Numbered from the stretch's first letter, positions 21,311 through 33,790 are shown. The stretch is DNA of 64,000 bases from Acanthosepion lycidas (GCA_963932145.1 OZ010586.1:72089896-72153895); one strand, 5' to 3'. Numbers and translations are program-made. Notes: a model not told the origin generated them from the sequence alone.

Positions 21311-21849
21311 AGTCTTATTCCAGCTTATATACATTTTTTGCGTCACTGGGATATTTGGTTAGTTGCATACTTACAGCAGGTTGACACCTACCTTTATATC
21401 TCTTGTGTCTGGATTCTTCATTAGTTCTAGATTTAAATCTTGTGTTTGATGCATCATTTTTTTCGTTCACTATCACTCGACAGTGATTCCAGGTCACTCT
21501 CAGGATAGACACACACTTGTATTCAGCTTCTTTATCTGAGGAATCATCAGGCAAATCCAACACCTGCTCACTGCTCATTGGCTACTGTTTCGATCTCATC
21601 AACCCATGAGAACTGCTGAGCTGGTCACTTGTTTCATCATCTGAATTTCACACAAGCACATGCTTGAAAATAAACGCTGTGTGTTACCATTAGCATTTAC
21701 CACAGGTAGGGTACTCCACACTAGTCTATATTGCTGAATAGGAAGAGAGTGTAGCATGTCAATGGTATACCAATAAAATGGGTTCAAAAGGTTAAGCTGC
21801 CTGCTATCTAGGATAGAGCTTCAAACTTATTCATCAAGCTTATTGATTT

Positions 21850-22335
21850 AAATTTTTAATTTAATCATTTCCTCCCAAGCAAGATAATAAAGTTACTAAG
21901 ATGCAAGGATTTAGTGAAAGTGAAAGAAAACGATTAGATCATTATTGAGGAGAAACACAACAACAAAAAGATGACAATTGATGTTGCATTTAAATTTTTG
22001 AAGATTGTAGTCGACATGAAAGCAAGAATCCAGAAGTAAGTTTCACAGGCAAGAAGTGTGACAGAATAAACTATCAGAATAGAATTTACAGTTACATGTA
22101 GAAATTTCAACAGTAAAATGATGAGAACATACCTGCCAATCTAGTATTTTGTTTAAATTTATGAAGTCTATATACCAAAAAAGAAATCTCATCAGAACAA
22201 ATACCATGAAAATATTTATAGTAAAAGCAGAGGAAAGCTATGAGTGACGAGTGGGGGATGTGATTGAAGTTGAGATGCCAGGTTAGGACTGATAATATTA
22301 CAAATTCTGTTTTGGATTTTGTCAGGAATGTTTAA
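21850..22335 (-). mobile_element. LINE-B 3' region, antisense
   Basis: Begins at the family tail (complement of aatcatttcctcccaagcaa) and continues through the antisense C-terminal blocks to ttggattttgtcaggaatgt. Confidence 0.75.
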
Positions 22336-22383
22336 AGATGTCTAGTTCTTATTTCGGTACTGCTCAGTTATAAGCATGATAAG

Positions 22384-22417
22384 TAGCAGTAGCAGTAGCA
22401 GTAGCAGTAGCAGTAAT
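22384..22417. repeat. (AGCAGT)n short microsatellite
   Basis: Six-base unit repeated about five times beside an inverted SINE-E fragment (22338-22378). Confidence 0.8.
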
Positions 22418-22477
22418 CAGCAGGAAGGTTAGGCTTAAGACTCCATGTTCTCTATACAAAATTACCTCACAGGACAA

Positions 22478-22625
22478 TAGCCAGGTGGATTAAAGCATTG
22501 GTTTGTGGATGACATAGTAATTGTGAGTTCAATCCCTGGGCTGGGTGGTATGTACTTAGACACAGTAGAAATGGGGTGTGCAATAACTGAGCAGTACTAA
22601 AATAAGACAAGATATCCTTAAATAT
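22478..22625 (+). mobile_element. SINE-E copy
   Basis: tRNA-like head: tagccaggtggattaaagca, then gtgagttcaatccctggg as B box. Body ends gagcagtactaaaataagac. A related copy lies at 27690-27820. Confidence 0.65.
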
Positions 22626-22956
22626 TTTTGGAAGTGTAAACCACTTACAAAAATAAGTATTTCCAGAACTTTCCAGCAAACCTTTGCATAATGACTTGTT
22701 AACAATTTAAAGTGTACATCATAGCCTTTAAAAAACTCAATTTTTTAATTGTTTCGTTGATTTTGTTTGGCGACAGATCAACCTCTAAGGATTATTTAAT
22801 GCTGATATCTAAATGTTTTGAACACAATTGTATGCCTTCAACTACAAATATAAAATATATTACTGATCATTTTACTATAAATAGGTATTGTATTGCTTTA
22901 TAAAAATGTATTGCATGTATTTTTATACTTTCATAGTGTTTTTTTTTGTGTTGAAA

Positions 22957-23180
22957 TGTGTCACGAAAAAAAAAGATTTTGTCTCTTTCTCTCATGCTGT
23001 CGTAGCGACAGGCACAGTCTCCACTTCTGAGACAAAACTACTCTCCTTCTCATTCCGGCCCTTTACATAGAGCTTGGTAATTCACCTATGCAAAACACCA
23101 ACAAACCAGCTACCCAGTTACTGTGCCTTCCCACCTCCACTCGCTTTAGGGGTGTCAATTTAACCGACCAACTCATTACA
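22957..23180 (-). mobile_element. Ty3/gypsy-type 3' LTR
   Basis: Read on the minus strand the segment begins TGTAATGAGTTGGTCGG directly after a polypurine tract (AGGGGGGCG, 23181-23190) and ends GTGACACA, so it has TGT...ACA ends. Length is 224 bp. A 5' LTR was not found in the window. Confidence 0.65.
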
Positions 23181-23190
23181 CGCCCCCCTG

Positions 23191-23640
23191 ATCTTAAGAT
23201 CACAAGCTTCTCAGTTCAAGAGATGGTTGCGTCTGTCTGGTGACTGCATCTGCTTATATACAACTTGCACGCTTGTCATATTGGGATGACCACATATGCG
23301 CGAACTCGCTTGCTCCGAGGTGGCAGATTTCCAAATTCATCCCGTGTCTTGCTGTCATGATTGCACACCGTTCAACTCTGGGCAGGCCTCTTCTGCCGGG
23401 GACTCCTTCTGAACAGGATGACAGGGTCCACATTCTTGCATGAACTCTCATCCGTTGAGCTGGTATCTGCCTCTGGACAGCAGAGTTCACTATTTGCCCA
23501 TGGCTGGGACCTTAACAGGTGCTGCCAACCTGGGTCAGGGTGGACCTGGAAACAGCAGCAATTAAGAGGCGGTTCCACACTCCTCAAAACTTCCAATCTC
23601 CTTATCAGAGGCCTTATTTTGCTGAATGTAGTTTATAATC
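23191..23640 (-). pseudogene. Ty3/gypsy pol 3' end (integrase C-terminal tail)
   Basis: The minus frame at 23372-23596 ends VDPVILFRRSPRQKRPAQS and a stop, like the RRS.R.RRPP.RL tail common at the end of gypsy pol. It contains VHPDPGWQHLLRSQPWANSE upstream. The segment is much richer in GC than its surroundings, which marks it as a transposon insert. A second, more decayed copy lies in sense at 53485-53600. Upstream pol is missing. Confidence 0.65.
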
Positions 23641-23644
23641 ATAC

Positions 23645-24590
23645 CTAGGACTTTGATTCTTTTTTTAAGCCATGACTTCACATCATTTGCAATTCTTGGA
23701 AACATCATTGAAATTGTTTCTTATTTTACTTTTTTTTTCTCACCTGCTATGGCTTTAAAGTTAGCTTTTTGCTTCTAGATACAATACAGCTTGTAAATAT
23801 TAAAGGAGAATTGACAGACCTTTCTAATTCAATTTCTCTGCCATTTATTCTACTAGGATCATTCTGCAATTGCAAAAACTATTTCTCTTTCTTCAGTATA
23901 TCATCTTCAATCCCCACTTTTTTTTTTACTTAGTTCGTTTTACTCATTTGTATGATAATTTTGACAAATGACTTTTATCTACTAATTATAACTTGGGCAT
24001 CATGAATAATTATGAAGATCTATATAAATTAAAATTTGATAAAACAATTATAACAGATATATCATTAAAATCCAACCTAGGCTGATTGGGGGCCCTGGGC
24101 AGTGCTTTGCGACCCTCACTATTTTATCAGCATTTGCTTTCTTCTACTTATATTTATATATGTTACAAATTAGTCTAAGCAAAACGGACTATTAAAGCAT
24201 GAAAATTTTTGTAGCTTTTGACATCATTCTGGGTTATTTTTTTTTTTTTTTTTTTTTTTGACCAAATCTGTGAATTTGTTTTGCTCATGCTAAGTCACAA
24301 AAAAACACTATATAAAATTAAATAATTTTATCCATAATGTTGAATGTCTTAAAATTATTCAACTTTTTAACATTGATGATTTAATTAAGATGGAATGATC
24401 TATTATGACATGTCTCTAATTTGTATTTAGATACATTGTATTTACTGTATATATTCATGCATCATGCAACTTTTGAAGACCTAATTTTGAAGATAATTTG
24501 ACTAGAGTAAATGGATATATAGTTTGGTCAACAGCATAGCTAGGGCCAGCAGTACATATGCTAATTTTGTATCTTGTGTAGCCCCCACCA
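23645..24590. other. AT-rich intron sequence, nothing recognised
   Basis: Long T-run at 24239-24259; no supported feature otherwise. Confidence 0.5.
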
Positions 24591-24594
24591 CCTC

Positions 24595-25535
24595 TGTTAA
24601 AAGTTATAGTGGTATACCAATGCACTATATCATCCACGGAGAACCCTAACAATAATATGATATACATTGGGTCCACGAAAAATGCCTTTAAAACCAGATG
24701 GAGGCAGCATAAATGCTCCTTCAACAACATAAACTTTAGACACCAGACCTCTCTATCTAAATATTTTTGGCACCTGAAAGAAAAAAATAGGACACCTAAA
24801 GTAAAATGGAAAATCATTAACAGGACTAAAACTTGCAAAACTTGGGATGACCCATGCCCTTTCTTTGTGCCTCCATGAGAAACTACACATTATTAAGCTT
24901 CTAAACAATAAAAACCTATTAAACAACCGGCAAGAATTAACGGTTTTCTGCCAACACAACCGAACTTACGCTCTGAATAACTAGCTAAAAACACGCATAC
25001 AAAAAAATAAATTTTAAAATCCATAGCCCATATACATAGTTTTAATAACCTACAAAAATTGATAACCCTTTATGAAGTCGTCAAATAACAAACGTTACGG
25101 CCTTTCATATACACAAATCCCTTTCATAAAGAGATATAATAAAAGAATAAAATAAAAATAAATAAATCTCCGTAGACGCTCCAGCCAGACTATGCGAAAA
25201 CTTCCTCCGTCGTTAATATAGCCACCCCCACCTTACCATGACCCAGCATCTATGAAAGTAACTCTATACTGATACAAATTATTAACACCCCACCCCTGCC
25301 GATTCTAAACAATCCGCCCTTGATGTTACCATGGAAATTTTTGATTTCAATTCTGACCATACTATTAAAACTCGTAAATTTCAGAAATAAGTCATTCCCA
25401 AAAAATTTTGCTTGAAGATGGAACAGAGCCTACTTTAACTCAAGTTAATTCAAATATTATTTTGAAGTTTTCGGCTCTTGTTTTGAAACATGAGACCTCT
25501 TATGTAGCGAGTTGGAATCATATTTTTAAATAAAT
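24595..25535 (+). pseudogene. Penelope-like element GIY-YIG endonuclease and 3' UTR
   Basis: The frame from 24609 reads NMIYIGSTKNAFKTRWRQHK, then LSKYFWHLKEKN and VKWKIINRTKTC. IYIGSTKNAFKTRWRQHK is the GIY-YIG core: Tyr-Ile-Gly, then the catalytic-type Arg (R in TRW/RQH). After a one-base shift near 24862 the other frame continues LCLHEKLHIIKLLNNKN and LLNNRQELTVFCQH, the expected C-terminal zinc-like part (C..C and H of Penelope endonucleases). The remaining 500 bp is AT-rich 3' UTR with gcttgaagatgg. The RT is absent. Distinct subfamily from the 9850 copy, whose motif is YKGETGR rather than YIGSTKN. Confidence 0.85.
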
Positions 25536-25538
25536 AAT

Positions 25539-25539
<1 letters not shown>

Positions 25540-25570
<31 letters not shown>

Positions 25571-26560
25571 AGTGTTTGTGTGTTTATATGTGTGTGTGTG
25601 TGTGAGTGTTTGTGTGTTTATATGTGTGAGTGTTTGTGTGTTTATATGTGTGTGTGTGAGTGTGTGTTTATATGTATGAGTGTGTGTTTGTGTGTTTATA
25701 TGTGTGTGTGTGTTTATATGTGTAGTGTATATGTAGTGTGTGTGTGTGTTTATATGTGTAGTGTATATGTATGTAGTGTGTGTGTGTTTATATATGTAGT
25801 GTATATGTGTGTGAGTGTGTTCATATATAATGTGTGTGTGTGTGTGTTCATATATAATGTGCATATATGCGTGCGTGTGTTTATATATAATGTGTATATT
25901 TGTGTGTGTGTGTTTATATGTAATGTGTATATATGTGCGTGTGTTTATATGTAATATGTATATATGTGTGCATGTGTTTATATATAATGTGTATATATGT
26001 GTGCATGTGTTTATATATAATGTGTATATATGTGTGCATGTGTTTATATATAATGTGTGTTTATATGTGCTTGTGTTTATATATAATGTGTGTATATATG
26101 TGTTTGTGTGTTTATATATAATGTGTGTAGATATGTGTGCGTGTGTTTATATATAATGTGTGTAGATATGTGTGCGTGTGTTTATATATAATATGTGTAT
26201 ATATGTGTGCATGTGTTTACATATAATGTGTATATGTATATGTGTGTGTTTACATATAATGTGTATATATGTGTGCGTGTGTTTATATATAATATGTATG
26301 AGTGTTTATTTATATCATGTATATATATGTGTGTGTTTATATCATGTATATATATATGTGTGTGTGTTTGTATATATATATATGTGTGTCTGTGTTTATA
26401 TGATGTATATATGTGTGTGTTTATATCATGTATATATATATATATGTGTGTGTGTTTGTATATATATATATATGTGTGTCTGTGTTTATATGATGTATAT
26501 ATGTGTGCATTTATATTATGTATATAAGTGTGTGTTTATATATATATTATGTATATGTGT
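25540..26560. repeat. TG/TATATG minisatellite, about 1 kb
   Basis: Units of about 20-33 bp such as tgtttatatataatgtgtat with tgtgtgcg/tgtgtgca alternations. It changes gradually from TG-rich on the left to TA-rich on the right. Long open frames in it come only from the repeat. Confidence 0.9.
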
Positions 26561-26879
<319 letters not shown>

Positions 26880-27164
26880 TATGTATAAATGTGTGTATGA
26901 AGAAAAATATACAGAAAAAACAAACAAAAATCCTAATATGCAATTATGCTGTTTTAATGTTAATATAATGTCAACGTCGGACGTTTTGGTCTAGTAGACC
27001 ATCTTCAGGACATATTCATAAAACATAATTAACATTAGACTGTATTTAATTCAACATGAAAAGACAATGGACATAAGAGTAAGACTAATCAAAACAGACA
27101 ACTGAAATTTTACCAGATCAGTTTTCCGTTTCATTATGATCATGTCGGCATCACGTGGGCGATG

Positions 27165-27610
27165 TTGTGAAAATGTGACGCCTACAGAAAGATACTGAAA
27201 ACACCATGGATCAAACATGAGTTTTAGAGAAAATGGGAACAAAAAGGACACTTAACATCAGAAAGAGATAGTTGAAATTTCTAGGGCACATAAGTAGGAA
27301 AGAGGGGTTTGAAAATTTAACACTCACAGGATATGTTGAAGGAAAAGTGGTAGAGAGGAAAGCAGTGAATGACCTACCTATTAGGTTGGTGCAAAAATAA
27401 TGACGTTTTTTGACATAATTTTTAACGTCAGAAACCGTCATTATTTTTGCACCAACCTAATAACAAGCTTGGCAGAACAGGGTTTAGGAGAAATAACAAA
27501 AAGACAAAATTTACTATGAGATACAAAGGACAGGTAATGTTGGAGAGTCATCAACATCAATGTCTTGAAAGGACATGGTACATAGAAGAAGATAACATCT
27601 TGTGGATCTT
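27165..27610 (+). mobile_element. LINE-A 3' fragment, sense, interrupted by a MITE
   Basis: acatgagttttagagaaaat, tagggcacataagtaggaaag, then after the MITE at 27381-27460 it resumes with acaaaaagacaaaatttact and tgtcttgaaaggacatggta. Removing the 80-bp insert and one TA rejoins the LINE. Confidence 0.8.
27381..27460. mobile_element. 80-bp palindromic mariner MITE (MADE1-like)
   Basis: Ends TTAGGTTGGTGCAAAAATAA and its complement, with 27-29 bp inverted repeats and a short centre, flanked by TA on both sides (27379-27380 and 27461-27462). Human MADE1 is also 80 bp with mariner ends beginning TTAGGTTGGTGCAAAA. No coding capacity. Confidence 0.92.
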
Positions 27611-27689
27611 AGTTATTCATGATGTGTGATTATAGTTGTATTAAAAATAATAGTATGTCATTTTTTAGATATAAAGTACAATATGTATA

Positions 27690-27820
27690 ACCTAGTAGAT
27701 CAAAGTGTTTGTGAATTTGGGATTATTGTAATATAAGTTCAATTCATTAGACTAAGTGAAAAAAAACAGAGCACTAACTGAGCAGTAATAAAAAGAACAA
27801 GATGAGGTATCCCCAGACAT
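27690..27820 (+). mobile_element. SINE-E copy, degenerate
   Basis: tagtagatcaaagtgtttgt, then taagttcaattcattagac as B-box region, and gagcagtaataaaaagaaca in the body, as in 22478-22625. Confidence 0.5.
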
Positions 27821-27838
27821 GAACACTATGCCACCATA

Positions 27839-28566
27839 TCTCTATCTATAAAAGGCAGGATGTGTGTGTAATGAATGCACAGCCACAGTTTTCGATGGAT
27901 TTGCACCAAAATTTACATGCACATGCTCCAAGTTAGTGGGAAGGCCAAGACCATCTTTGCATTTCCCAACTCCCATCAATAGTGGAAATAATCAATTTTT
28001 TCATGCTTCTACAGCAGTTTTCATGTAGTTTGCAGCCATTTTGTACTGGACAGAGTGAGAGCCTATAGCTGGCTGTCATGAATAGGCAGGAAGATTCTAC
28101 TGGCCACCGTGAGAGCCAACAGCTGACTGACACGAATGTTAACTAGCATGCTAGCATGCAAAAAAAATCGATAGCTGCATTTGTCACAATTGGCTCATTC
28201 ACTTGCTTAAACTCAACGTTGATTCTGATTCCACAGAACTGGGTTGGGTGTGAAAAAGTATTTGTTGTTAACATTCTTTTTTCATTTGGTTTTTCCAGTT
28301 ACGAGTCCTTTTATTAAAGCTGATTGTTTTGTGTTCATTTTGTTTAGTTCTTTTTTCGTAACAGATTTAATGTTTAGTATAGAGCTTAGAAAAAATTTGC
28401 AGTGTGAGATTGGCAAGAAGTAAGGCATGTAGCAATATCAGCATGGCAAAGGCCACTCCTTTAAAGGCAAGGAAGGGCGAAAATATTTTAAGTCAAGTGA
28501 TAGTGATTATTGTATTAGTCGTACGATTTTTGAATCAAGCACGGGCAATGCCGGCCATACTGCTAG
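27839..28566 (+). mobile_element. Complete non-autonomous Helitron, 728 bp
   Basis: The 5' end is TCTCTATCTATAAAAGGCAG and follows an A. The 3' end has a short hairpin (cgggcaatgccgg), then CCATACTGCTAG, and is followed by T. Insertion between A and T, TC start and CTAG end fit Helitrons. No Rep/helicase coding is visible. Internal palindrome ctagcatgctagcatgc near 28142. Confidence 0.8.
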
Positions 28567-28589
28567 TATTTAATAAAGTGTTTCATATA

Positions 28590-28705
28590 AATTCTCTGTT
28601 GGTTGACCAACACCTGAAGAAGTTCAGAGAGTACAATGGCTGAAACATTGATAATGAAGACAAACATGAGGATATTAGTGTAAATCTAAATAATGTAAAA
28701 TTATG
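28590..28705 (+). repeat. SINE-1-like 3' body
   Basis: caacacctgaagaagttcag, then caatggctgaaacattgata and aatctaaataatgtaaaatt. Head missing; the Helitron lies directly upstream. Confidence 0.5.
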
Positions 28706-28714
28706 AATATTTAC

Positions 28715-28870
28715 TTTTAACCAATTCACCCCAAGCAAGCTGATAAAGCCACTAAAATGCAAGCATCTAATGGAAATGAAAAAAACAAAAAGACATTAGA
28801 CCAATCCTAAACCGGTAAGAAGATATAAATCTCTGTTCCTGTTAAAAAATTAGGGAGGTGTATGAACCAG
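28715..28870 (-). mobile_element. LINE-B 3' tail, antisense
   Basis: aaccaattcaccccaagcaa followed by the antisense 3' UTR (aaatgcaagcatctaatgga, agaccaatcctaaaccgg). Confidence 0.6.
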
Positions 28871-29560
28871 GTGATTGGTGAACCTATCTATTATTGAGGT
28901 AAAAAAAAATTAAATAGTAAATAACATTTTGAAGTTTATTCAGAGATGTTAGAAGTATAGAGTTGAAGTAGACTTTAGAATATGCAATGTGTTATTTTGC
29001 AGTATTGCTTTTAGTCATACTTCTCTTCATTAAAAAATTTAAAAATATTATTTTCATATGATTTTTTGTTTTGTTTTTGGTTTTGATAGAATCTGATTAA
29101 TGCAAATTTCAAATGCTATGGAATTTAAAATGAAAATGAATGATTCTTTATTTGTTTTAATTTCCTGTCTAAAAAAATAATTTCCTTGTAAATCGTAATG
29201 TGTATGTAATCTGATTTCATTTATAGATAATATCTTTTTCTATTATTATCAATATTATTTGTTTTATTTATTTCTTTATTTTTGCAAATAGTTTTGATCC
29301 ACCTTGGTGCTAGATAGATAAAGATCAGATTTTCAATATTGAAATTCTAATTAATGTTCAGTGTTTAATTTGTAAGGAAAATATTAGAAACAATTTAAAA
29401 AAAAAAAGTAACTACAGCAAAGATATGAACATAGAAATCTTGATTCATGAAAAAAGAAAAACTGTATTATTATTTTCCTCATCCTTCTTGAACAAATTTA
29501 GTATTTTTTCTTTCATTTGTATTTTAAATTTACAAGCCTACAATTATATAATATATATAG
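28871..29560. other. AT-rich intron sequence, nothing recognised
   Basis: No supported feature. A small LINE-A 3' remnant follows at 29580-29655 (cccttcatgatgtgggcact ... tgtagctcttatgg). Confidence 0.5.
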
Positions 29561-29867
29561 ATACTAGCATATTCATTTTTTTATTTATCTGCCTTATCCC
29601 TTCATGATGTGGGCACTCATTGCTCACAACACCTTCCTATCCATTGTAGCTCTTATGGAGGATTGAAGGTTATCAGTTATCTTCTTACAACATCTATTAC
29701 CTCCATATATAAGGTATATTTGTTTTAGTGTGTATTTTGGTATTGTGTAATGATTAAAATGCACAGTTCTAAACAAACTACTATTTAAGAAAAATGAAAA
29801 TAAGGAGCAAGTGCAAACATATAAACAAAATATTTACTTTGCTATTTAAGCATTAATATATATACTC

Positions 29868-29881
29868 ATATATATATATAC

Positions 29882-29970
<89 letters not shown>

Positions 29971-29975
29971 TATAT
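29868..29975. repeat. (TA)n microsatellite
   Basis: Long pure TA tract with tattaatatata flanks. Another tract at 30140-30177 abuts the Helitron 3' end. Confidence 0.95.
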
Positions 29976-30134
29976 ATGTATATATAAATAAAAAGAAAGA
30001 ACAGTAAGATATATAATCCGGTGTTCTTATAGATATTTTTATTTTTACAAAATAGTGCACAATGTAAATTTACAGAGCATTAATATTATAAATTGATTTA
30101 AAATATGGTTTTTCCATTACCATATTTTATATTA

Positions 30135-30177
<43 letters not shown>

Positions 30178-30178
<1 letters not shown>

Positions 30179-31437
30179 TAGCAGTATAACCCTTCTTCGA
30201 TTGTGTCTTACATTACTGGGAATTTTTGCCGTTCAATTGGAGCAGTTTAAAGTCGGCCCACCTGAAAATCAATATTAGTGACAACAATTTGGTACAACTG
30301 AAGTACATCCCCAAATGGGGGGGTTAACAATTTGAATAGCAGTGGCCTTGAAAAACGACGTTTTTGCATTCTCAATCTTGATTCAGCCTCATGCACAGTA
30401 GCAGTTGAAGTGGCATTTCTCCTCAGCCATTGAGTCCTTTGATCATCATTTTCAGCTTCACATGCAGAAGTGTTCAGGTATGTTCTTCTGGAAAGTCGAT
30501 GGTTACGTTGATCTTCGGAATCAGTGGCTCTGATTGAAGCATTCCAAGAGGCATTTTGAGACAGGCAAACTGAATGTTTGATTCATTATCTCTTATTCGC
30601 ATGGTGGACCTGGCAGCAGTGGTTTTGTGCCCTAGGCAAGTTGTTTTCATTGGTGGCATGTCTGAGGCAAGTATGAATTGTCAAATGGAATGTGTGGGCA
30701 AATACCAGAAGAGAATGCTGTAAAGCTCAAATAACTTAAGGAAAGGTTGGAAAAATAAATGTTGAGTAATAAAAAAGCAAGCTTACTTATTACTACAATG
30801 AATGCAATGCAAAAACTAGCAGGACAAAAAAAAAATTAAATTGGGAATGGCTATAAATGACAATGAAAACAATGCCTTAAAATTGTAGTAGTATGATTTA
30901 TGCAATAGAAAAGGTAACCTCACCTGATATAGATTGTATAGCTTGGCCAAGAGAAAGGGAATATGTAAGCAGGGCTGGACGTGTAGAAGTGGAATTGCAG
31001 AATTCGGTGGTAGCAATGAGCTTAGGACTGTGTAGACAATCAGTATGACACAGCAACATATGACAGGATGTGTAAAGGGGCTTCATGCAGCCAATAAGCA
31101 ACTTAAACAGGTGTTGCGTTCCACAGGTCATGTGCATGCCTCAGCACGTGTGCCAGTGTGTAACACAGCGCATGTTGCAGGGCCATACATACATGCATTG
31201 CTGCATGTGCTAATTATCAAGGTCAACAGCAACCAATGGGGAACGTGTGAAAGTGTGGATCACACCCACACAGCATGAGCTATGATTGGAATATTATGTG
31301 TGAAAAAGTAAATTAAATTTTACCTCTGTGAAGTTTTGTTGAAATTGGTTGAAAAATGTAGTAAATCCGATCCCATATATAAACGAACACACACACACAC
31401 ACACACACAAACAACCTGGGTTTTATAATAAGTATAA
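30178..31437 (-). mobile_element. Degraded Helitron, about 1.26 kb
   Basis: On the minus strand it ends ggttatactgctag followed by T (plus strand 30177-30181), like the 27839 element. It starts near 31437 with atacttattataaaaccc and a TG-rich stretch; the first TC appears mutated. Inside, minus frames read ENDDQRTQWLRRNATSTATV, ESRLRMQKRR and MPPMKTTCLGHKTTAARSTM. This resembles the basic, Arg-rich repeat ORF that accompanies many animal Helitrons. The helicase is absent. Confidence 0.7.
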
Positions 31438-31441
31438 CTCG

Positions 31442-31687
31442 ATATGAGTTGTCCCCCTTTCATTCTGCCAACAGAATTGTGTTTTGTCGTGTTTTCAAAT
31501 TGATTTCATGCAAAAACAATTGTGTTTTTTCCAATTTTTGGTGCTGTTGAAACCACTGCAATGTAATTTTATGTAGTCCTGTGAAGTTTTGTTGAAATTG
31601 GTTGAAAAATGTAGGAAATCCGATCCAATATATAAGTGTACAGACTCTCTCTCACTCACACACACAATCTGTGTTTTATAATAAGTA

Positions 31688-31690
<3 letters not shown>
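31442..31690 (-). mobile_element. Second Helitron 5' end, tandem
   Basis: Minus strand starts TCTTACTTATTATAAAACAC, with the shared ttggttgaaaaatgtaggaaatccgatcc-type block inside (cut here to its key part aaatgtaggaaatcc). Followed by T of a (TA)n tract. The repeated block is also at 31345-31375 in the neighbouring copy. Confidence 0.6.
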
Positions 31691-31741
<51 letters not shown>

Positions 31742-32179
31742 GTAAATAAAATCCAGTTATAAACCTAATCTTCCATAATTAGTATCCTAATACTTAAGAT
31801 ACCACCAAGCCAGGTAAAAAACAAAATATTAACTACTAAATAAGAAAAATAAAATAATGGGTAAATGATGACATATAAAGAAATATTTTTTTAAATGCAT
31901 TAATTAAAAAACAAAAAAAAAAAATAATATTTTTAAACAAGAAATAAATAAAAAACGAAATACACCTGATTTCATAAAACACCAGAATATTTTTGAAAAT
32001 GAAATAGCATAAAACCCAAAAAGTCCTGTCTGTGATACCGGAAATAACATTGTTACATTATCTTTGATACTCAGAGCTGAAAGAGAGAAAAAAGAAGGGA
32101 AAGAAATAAGGAAAGAGTATAAAGAGATAAGAAAATGATGAAAAGAAGAAATGATCACAACATTCTACACATATGAATA

Positions 32180-32226
32180 CATATATATATATATATATAT
32201 ATAGATAGATAGATAGATAGATAGAT
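32180..32226. repeat. (TA)n followed by (GATA)n
   Basis: About 11 TA units, then six GATA units. Confidence 0.9.
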
Positions 32227-32565
32227 ACGCACACAAACACACACAAAGAAAAATCAACTAGCACCAATAAATAGTGCATAAATTATTTTTTAACTTCTTA
32301 TACAAATAACTAAAATGAGAAAATCAGCAATCAATCACTGAAAACTTCTGATGAGTGGACAGAACAGATACCAAAAGGGTTAATCTATGAAACTAGAGTC
32401 ACAGTGCTGAATATAATTTCAATCAGCTAACTGAAAAATTTTATATTTGTATTAATCCAATATCACAATATAATAATACAGAAAAATAAGATGAAAGCTA
32501 AAATTCCAAGAATTCATGTGTAAAATACTGGCATATTAGTGAAATAAAGAGAGTACATGTGGAAG

Positions 32566-32626
<61 letters not shown>

Positions 32627-33059
32627 TGCATGTATGTTTCCAAATGTAGTAGCTGCATTTGATGACATGGTGAAGGAATGTATGTTTGTTTTCAATATAG
32701 CAAGTTGCCAGGTAGTTGTGCAAATGTCATATTTTGTCTCTGGGTATATTATGATGACCACAGCATCAGAGAATGGACAAAATGAATTTATCAACTCTTG
32801 TTTTGGCTGATTTTCCATCTGTTTATATATACATCTATAGATCCACTTTGAAAAGGCCACTCACTTCTCATTGGTTCATGTCTTAATATCATCATTGTCA
32901 AAGCTTTCTGATTGTTTGGTTGAACTATGGCTTTATTTGCCTGGCATTTTTACTATCTGTCTATTTTTAGAAATGGAGAAACTTTGGTCCTCCCATTATT
33001 CATTTTTATTTATTTCTTTATCACCACACTCTGTTCCTTTAGTATCCCACCTAGTCCCC

Positions 33060-33790
33060 ATTCTGCCACTCATTTATACAAACTTATTATTACTTGATAT
33101 CCTTTTGCCTTCATTATGTCCTGTGAGTATCATATTCTCCATGACCTCTTTCCTCATCATCTATCCTACAGATTTTAACTCTCTTCCTCTCATCCAAAGT
33201 ACTAATGTTCTTTTCATTACTATTTTCCTTAAAACTTCCTTGTTGCTCACTTCTTCTGTTCATGGTATTCTCAGCATCTTTTTGTAGAAACACTTCTCTG
33301 TTGCCCTGTTTCTTCATTATCTGTGAGGAAATTGTCCATCATTCACTGTTATATAGGAAAATTGATATTACATAGCAGTTCAGCACTATTTTCTTTGTGG
33401 GTGACCACTTGGGAATATCAGGTGCTGTAAGCTTAGATGTGCAGTTATTGTAATGGATAATGGCTTGGGTTCCAATTACAGTTGAGTTTGTTATATTCCC
33501 TCATGTGCAAATACTCTTGGGAAAGGTATGAATCCACCTCTTCTCCTCACAGCTATGTGTTAATTAGTAAAAATCATTATTATCATAAAAATTCTTACAA
33601 TTAAAAAATATTTTCTAGCTTTAAATAACCAGCAAAAGGTTGATGAGCCATAGAAAACGATCAATCTTTTCTTTGTTTTTGACAAAATTTTCCTGTTCCT
33701 TAATAGTTTGTTTAGGAGGATAGACATATTGACAACCAGAAATAAAATCAGCCATCTTTCTTTCTTATAACAGGACAAAAAGTTGCTCAG
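33060..33790 (-). mobile_element. LINE-A 3' region, split by a SINE-C insertion
   Basis: 33060-33396 covers the antisense C-terminus to catagcagttcagcactatt. 33669-33790 continues it with ctttgtttttgacaaaattttcctgttcc-type sequence (frame block RNRKIL). The SINE between them is flanked by ttttctttg on both sides, a likely target duplication. Confidence 0.8.
33397..33668 (+). mobile_element. SINE-C (5S-rRNA end fused to tRNA-like body)
   Basis: Starts with the last third of a 5S rRNA (gggtgaccacttgggaatat, ggtgctgtaagctt), runs into the tRNA-like part (tattgtaatggataatggct) and the common body (gggaaaggtatgaatccacc ... ttttctagctttaaataacc). Confidence 0.85.
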
